Source of the DNA: Plantactinospora soyae
Lineage (GTDB): Bacteria > Actinomycetota > Actinomycetes > Mycobacteriales > Micromonosporaceae
Direction of reading: 5' to 3'
Assembly (NCBI RefSeq): GCF_014874095.1
Contig: NZ_JADBEB010000001.1
Span: forward strand, 6,634,001-6,698,000
DNA: 64,000 nt
Part shown: positions 60,481-64,000 of the stretch, in pieces
Position numbering within the stretch: position 1 is the stretch's first letter
How the letters are laid out: each line of letters begins with the position of its first letter
Position numbers and translations under genes: made by a program
Notes under the pieces: generated by a model
Seen by the model: only the letters and a program-made list of their open reading frames with translations
Databases searched by the model: none
What the model was told of the DNA's origin: nothing

Positions 60481-60876
60481 CTAGGCTCCGGGCCGGAGCA
60501 GGGCGAGCATGTCGGAGAGGTCGAAGAAGACGGCCGTCTCGATCGCCGACGGGCTGCCGTGGGCGGGGTCCGCCCCGGCGCGTACCAACGCGGTCACCGC
60601 GTCGGTCGAGCTGCGGAACGCGGCGGCGGCGAGCGCGGTCTGCCCCCGGTCATTGGTACGCGCATGGTCGGCGCCCCGGTCGAGCAGGGCCGCCACCGTC
60701 GCCGGGCGCGCGTGGTACGCGGCCAGGATCAGCAACGTGTCGCCCTTGTCGTTGGTCATGTTGACCGGAAGTCCGGCGTCGACGTACCCGATCAGTTCCT
60801 CGGTACGGCCGGCGCGCGCGAGGTCGAACATGCGGTGCGCGAACGCCAGGGTCTCCTCGTCCAGTTCCTCGGCCAC
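60481..60876 (-). CDS. Ankyrin-repeat protein
   Basis: 131 residues from GTG 60876. About three ankyrin repeats: RTEELIGYVDAGLPVNMTND, KGDTLLILAAYHARPATVAA (LLDRGADHARTND), RGQTALAAAAFRSSTDAVTA (LVRAGADPAHGS). A small all-repeat protein that should bind a partner protein; none is evident in the neighbourhood. Similar stand-alone proteins are frequent in actinobacteria. Confidence 0.92.
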   Translation of the reverse strand: MAEELDEETLAFAHRMFDLARAGRTEELIGYVDAGLPVNMTNDKGDTLLILAAYHARPATVAALLDRGADHARTNDRGQTALAAAAFRSSTDAVTALVRAGADPAHGSPSAIETAVFFDLSDMLALLRPGA

Positions 60877-61075
60877 CGAATCAGCCTAGGTCTGCTCATC
60901 GTCGCTGGGTGCGGCTGTTCGGAACCCCGTTGCGGGACGGTCGGTGACGGGCCCGTCGCCGCCGCTTGAAGATCAGTTCCAGGAAGCCCAAAATGTGATC
61001 GGGGTCACATCGACGTCCGCTGAGTCCTAGGTAAGGTCTGCACAACCGTCAACCCCTTTCGAAGGGTGCCGCCAG

Positions 61076-62536
61076 ATGTTCAAACACTCCCCACAAGGGT
61101 CGCGGCGACTCCGGATCGTCGGGCTCGCCGCATCAGCTTTCCTGGTGGTGACCGTTGCCGTAGCTCCGGCAAGCAGCGCCCAGACACCACCGGTCACAAC
61201 GGACCCGACCACAGCGGACGTTGCCGCGTTGCCGGGCGTGGACGAGATCTCCAGCAGTCGCAACCTACGCCAGATCGCCAACGTCCCCAAGCAGGGACCT
61301 TTCGACAACGAGGGTGCGCTCGGCTCCGACCTGGCGTTCCAGGGGCGTTACGCGTTCGTAGGAAACTACGAGGGGTTCGTCATCTACGACATCAAGAACC
61401 CGTCGCGGCCGTCCATCGTGTCCCAGGTGCTCTGCTCGGGCTCGCAGAACGACATCTCCGTCTACGGCGATCTGCTGTTCCTCTCCACCGACTCTCCCCG
61501 CAGCGACGACTCGTGCGCCAGCACGGGCGTGCCGAGCAGCGGGACGGTCTGGGAGGGCATGAAGATCTTCGACATCAAGGACAAGGCCAACCCGAGGTAC
61601 ATCAAGTCGGTCAAGACCGCCTGTGGCTCGCACACCCACACCCTGGTGCCGGCCAAGGACCGCAACTCGGTCTACGTCTACGTGTCGTCGTACGGGCCGT
61701 CGGCCAGTTACGCCGGCTGCGCGCCGCCGCACGACTCGATCTCCATCATCAAGGTTCCGCTGAAGAAGCCGACCCAGGCCGCCGTGGTGGCCGTGCCGAA
61801 CCTCTTCCCGGACGGCGGTAACCCGGGTAGCAACGGCAGCTCGACCACGAGCGGCTGCCACGACATCACCGTCTACCCGAGCAAGGACCTGGCCGCCGGT
61901 GCCTGCATGGGCGACGGCGTCCTGCTCAACATCGCCAACCGGGAGGCGCCGCGGGTGATCAACCGGGTCCGGGACACGGTGAACTTCTCGTTCTGGCACT
62001 CGGCGACGTTCAACAACGACGGCTCGAAGGTGGTCTTCACCGACGAGCTCGGCGGTGGTTCCGGTGCGACCTGTGTCGAGACGGTGGCGCCCACCCGGGG
62101 CGCCAACGCCATCTACGACATCACCGGCCGGGGCGACAGCCGCAGCCTGGTGTTCAAGAGCTACTACAAGATCCCGCGCCTGAACACCACGCTGGAGAAC
62201 TGCGTGGCGCACAACGGCTCGCTGATCCCGGTGCTCGGTCGCGACATCATGGTCCAGGCGTGGTACCAGGGCGGCATCTCGGTCTGGGACTTCACCAACT
62301 CGGCCCGACCGGTCGAGCTGGGCTACTGGGAGCGCGGCCCGCTCTCGGCGGACCGGCGGGTCATCGGCGGCTCGTGGTCGGCGTACTGGTACAACGGCAA
62401 CATCTACTCCAGCGACATCCAGAAGGGTCTGGACGTGCTGGAGATGAACGACTGGCGGATCTGGACGGCGCACCTGACCAAGGTCAAGGAGCTCAACGTG
62501 CAGAGCCAGCCCGGCTACCTGGGCAGCAACTGGTAG
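61076..62536 (+). CDS. Secreted LVIVD-repeat beta-propeller protein
   Basis: 486 residues. Sec signal peptide at about 1-36 (basic start, IVGLAASAFLVVTVAVAPA, cleavage after SSA). Repeats of the LVIVD type follow: GRYAFVGNYEGFVIYDIKNP, YGDLLFLSTDSPRSDDS, MKIFDIKDKANPRYIKSVKT, with a later ISVWDFTNSARPVELGYWER. Six or seven such blades would form a propeller. Four or more cysteines may form disulfides outside the cell (CSGS, SCAST, TACGSHTH, AGCAPP, SGCHD). Role unknown; binding or enzymatic activity is possible. A hairpin terminator follows. Confidence 0.88.
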   Translation: MFKHSPQGSRRLRIVGLAASAFLVVTVAVAPASSAQTPPVTTDPTTADVAALPGVDEISSSRNLRQIANVPKQGPFDNEGALGSDLAFQGRYAFVGNYEGFVIYDIKNPSRPSIVSQVLCSGSQNDISVYGDLLFLSTDSPRSDDSCASTGVPSSGTVWEGMKIFDIKDKANPRYIKSVKTACGSHTHTLVPAKDRNSVYVYVSSYGPSASYAGCAPPHDSISIIKVPLKKPTQAAVVAVPNLFPDGGNPGSNGSSTTSGCHDITVYPSKDLAAGACMGDGVLLNIANREAPRVINRVRDTVNFSFWHSATFNNDGSKVVFTDELGGGSGATCVETVAPTRGANAIYDITGRGDSRSLVFKSYYKIPRLNTTLENCVAHNGSLIPVLGRDIMVQAWYQGGISVWDFTNSARPVELGYWERGPLSADRRVIGGSWSAYWYNGNIYSSDIQKGLDVLEMNDWRIWTAHLTKVKELNVQSQPGYLGSNW

Positions 62537-62554
62537 ACGGACCCGCACCGACGA

Positions 62555-62589
62555 GCGGCCCGGTTTCCCTGGCAGGGGAACCGGGCCGC
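62555..62589 (+). terminator. Terminator hairpin after the LVIVD gene
   Basis: GCGGCCCGGTTTCCC with a near-perfect complement (one G-T pair) and a 5-nt loop, 19 bp after the stop. Confidence 0.75.
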
Positions 62590-62700
62590 CTCGCGTTCGG
62601 CATCAGCAGCGGCTCCCCGAGTCCGGAAGCCCGTTCCCGGGCCGGCCGGCGGGTGTCGACGGGGCGCGTGATAGCTTGCCCGACCGGTGAAGGGAGGGCC

Positions 62701-63072
62701 GTGGACGAGAGTGTCTACGTGGGCAACGCGGGTGTGGACGGCGCGGACAACGGAGGCTGGCTGCTCGGCCACTTCATGCCGCCCGGCCTGGATCCCCGGC
62801 ACAGCGCCGATGTCGAGGTCAAGTGGGGCGTGCACCCGCCCGGTGACACCCGGGCGGAGTGGGTGACCGGCGAACGGCGTACCGCCCTGCTCGTACTGGT
62901 CTCCGGCCGGTTCCACGTCGAGCTGCGGGACCGTACCGTCGTACTGGCCAAGCCCGGTGACTACGTGATCTGGGGGCCCGGCGTGGACCACTCGTGGCTG
63001 GCGCCGGAGGAGGCGGTGGTGTTGACCGTCCGCTGGCCCTCGGTCGCCGGCTACAAGGTCGTACCACGCTGA
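62701..63072 (+). CDS. Cupin-fold small protein
   Basis: 123 residues from GTG 62701 (GAAGGGAGGG upstream). Beta-rich: TALLVLVSGRFHVELRDRTV then VLAKPGDYVIWGPGVDHSWL is the two-motif cupin pattern G-x5-PGD..x-x-H. Only part of the usual metal set is present (one His in DHSW). Such proteins commonly act as signal or sugar binders. Function unknown; it stands alone. Confidence 0.85.
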   Translation: MDESVYVGNAGVDGADNGGWLLGHFMPPGLDPRHSADVEVKWGVHPPGDTRAEWVTGERRTALLVLVSGRFHVELRDRTVVLAKPGDYVIWGPGVDHSWLAPEEAVVLTVRWPSVAGYKVVPR

Positions 63073-63172
63073 TCTCTTGTGGGGTGTCTCCGGACTGCCC
63101 CGGTGGCCGGGCCGACCGCCGTGCCGACGGCGCGGCGGGCCGGTCCCCGGGCACCGGGGCGGACGGCGCTGG

Positions 63173-64000
63173 TCAGCCGAGGGTGCAGCCGACCGTCGGT
63201 GCCGGATTGCTGCCGTTCCAACTGCCGATGAAGCCGAACGTCGCCGAGCCGCCGGGGGCGAGCGCACCGTTCCAGCCCGCGTCGCGGGCGCTGGCGGTGG
63301 CCCCGCTCTGGCTGAGCTGGGCGTTCCAGGCCTGGCTGACCTGCTGGCCGGCGCCGAAGACCAGTTGCGCGGTCCAGGTCCGGCTGGCCGAGGTGCCGTT
63401 GTTCCGGACCGTGACCTCACCCTGGAATCCGCCCTGCCACTCGCCGGCGGACCGGTAGGTGGCCGTACAGCCGCCGGTCGTGGGCGGAGTGGTCGTCGCC
63501 GGTGGGGTGCGGGTCGGGGTAGGGGTGGGAGTCCGGGTCGGGGTGGGCGTGGGGGTGGGAGTCCGGGTCGGAGTCGGAGTCGCGGTCGGGGTGACGCCGT
63601 TCAGGGCCGCGACCAGCGCCGGGTACCACCGGTCGGACATCTTCTGATCCCCGGCGGCGTTCGGGTGTACGCCGTCGTAGGTGTCGCTGCCGGTGCTGAA
63701 GCCCGTCCACTGGTCCACGACCACGACCGGCGACGCGCTGGTGGTCTTCGAGGCTGCCCAGCCGGGTATGGCGTCGTTGAGCGCGACCACCCGCTGGGCA
63801 CACTCGGCACAGGTGCTCGGCGCCATGGGAATGATCTTCGCGACCAGTACCTTCATGCCGGCGTTGCTGGCCCGCATCTGGTCCACCAGTTTCCCGTACG
63901 CGGCCAGGATGGTCGCCGGAGCCCGGTTGCTCCAGACGTCATTGGTGCCGAAGTGCATCAGCACGATGTCCGGGCGGGTGGCTGCCAGCCAGGGCGGCAA
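63173..64000 (-). CDS. SGNH esterase with CBM2 domain, 5' end outside window
   Basis: 275 residues are visible; the frame is open at the right edge. Remaining SGNH hydrolase blocks: VLMHFGTNDVWSN (block III, GTND) and DTYDGVHPNAAGDQKM (block V, Asp and His of the triad); the block I Ser lies outside. A linker made of repeats of PTPTRTP and similar (63477-63596) connects to a CBM2 cellulose-binding module (GCTATYRSAGEWQGGFQGEV ... NPAPTVGCTL with its end cysteines and conserved Trp residues). Resembles CE3-type secreted acetylxylan esterases of plant-biomass degraders. Confidence 0.9.
   Translation of the reverse strand: MPPWLAATRPDIVLMHFGTNDVWSNRAPATILAAYGKLVDQMRASNAGMKVLVAKIIPMAPSTCAECAQRVVALNDAIPGWAASKTTSASPVVVVDQWTGFSTGSDTYDGVHPNAAGDQKMSDRWYPALVAALNGVTPTATPTPTRTPTPTPTPTRTPTPTPTRTPPATTTPPTTGGCTATYRSAGEWQGGFQGEVTVRNNGTSASRTWTAQLVFGAGQQVSQAWNAQLSQSGATASARDAGWNGALAPGGSATFGFIGSWNGSNPAPTVGCTLG

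Noticed and set aside
63459-63647. Gly/Val-rich plus-strand open frame at the right end
   Set aside because: It is the complement of the Pro/Thr linker between the SGNH and CBM2 domains.

Overview
The window is high-GC actinobacterial DNA with strong G/C third-position bias, many GTG starts and abundant overlapping stop/start codons. Gene content (glucosyl-3-phosphoglycerate synthase, accessory SecA2, ANTAR and STAS proteins, PrsW, CBM2 esterase, a full kdp locus) and a palindromic repeat that I recall from Micromonospora-type genomes (55393-55446) suggest a member of the Micromonosporaceae; the genus cannot be fixed from the sequence alone. It looks like chromosome. I see no rRNA, tRNA, phage, insertion sequence or CRISPR array.

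Layout. 1-1.7 kb: the end of a TPR-like gene, a DinB-fold protein, and a short degraded stretch that includes an internally deleted remnant of a GH15 glycosidase. 1.7-11.4 kb: a NarL-type two-component system divergent from an MMPL transporter, a secreted M28 peptidase, a type II NADH dehydrogenase, a DUF2267 protein behind 76-bp tandem repeats, and an aldo/keto reductase. 11.5-16.1 kb: STAS protein, CheY-like receiver, DivIVA-like coiled coil, secreted lysozyme-like protein, membrane-anchored endonuclease/phosphatase-fold protein and an Ohr-like protein. 16.4-24.6 kb: the kdp potassium-uptake operon (microprotein-kdpF-A-B-C-D-E), tightly coupled. 24.7-30.7 kb: small regulator/effector units (TetR + metallo-beta-lactamase fold, LysR divergent from an EamA exporter, PLD, AraC, VOC). 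30.9-34.8 kb: a 49-residue membrane microprotein, a two-part methyltransferase and a membrane phospho/sulfo-transferase-like protein in one operon. 35-47 kb: citrate synthase, acetate-type transporter, SRPBCC + zinc dehydrogenase, a winged-helix regulator with a membrane protein, PrsW, a DMT exporter, DUF3817, a baeRF (Rv2629-like) protein coupled to a TPP enzyme. 47.5-60.9 kb: an unknown protein, a SigB/F-type sigma factor fused to a STAS domain, an orphan cytochrome oxidase subunit I, DUF4383, two glycosyltransferases including GpgS, SecA2, GAF-ANTAR, DUF2231, DUF3500, ankyrin repeats. 61-64 kb: secreted LVIVD-repeat protein, cupin, and a truncated SGNH esterase with a CBM2 domain.

The strongest system-level signal is a probable general-stress regulon. 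A GTTT-N15/16-GGGTAG promoter, the form recognised by actinobacterial SigB/SigF-type sigma factors, stands 31-53 bp ahead of five start codons: the Ohr-like gene, ctaD, the DUF4383 gene, the leader-ANTAR pair and the DUF2231 gene. Weaker versions precede five more (satP-like, prsW, the baeRF gene, the 473-aa unknown and the sigma gene itself). The sigma factor encoded in the middle of this set carries a C-terminal STAS (anti-anti-sigma-like) domain in which the usual phosphorylatable serine is absent, suggesting a self-contained but unusual partner-switching arrangement. The second candidate of note is the YLDxGSGS microprotein-methyltransferase-transferase operon. A third is a pair of tandem operators in front of the winged-helix regulator/membrane protein operon.
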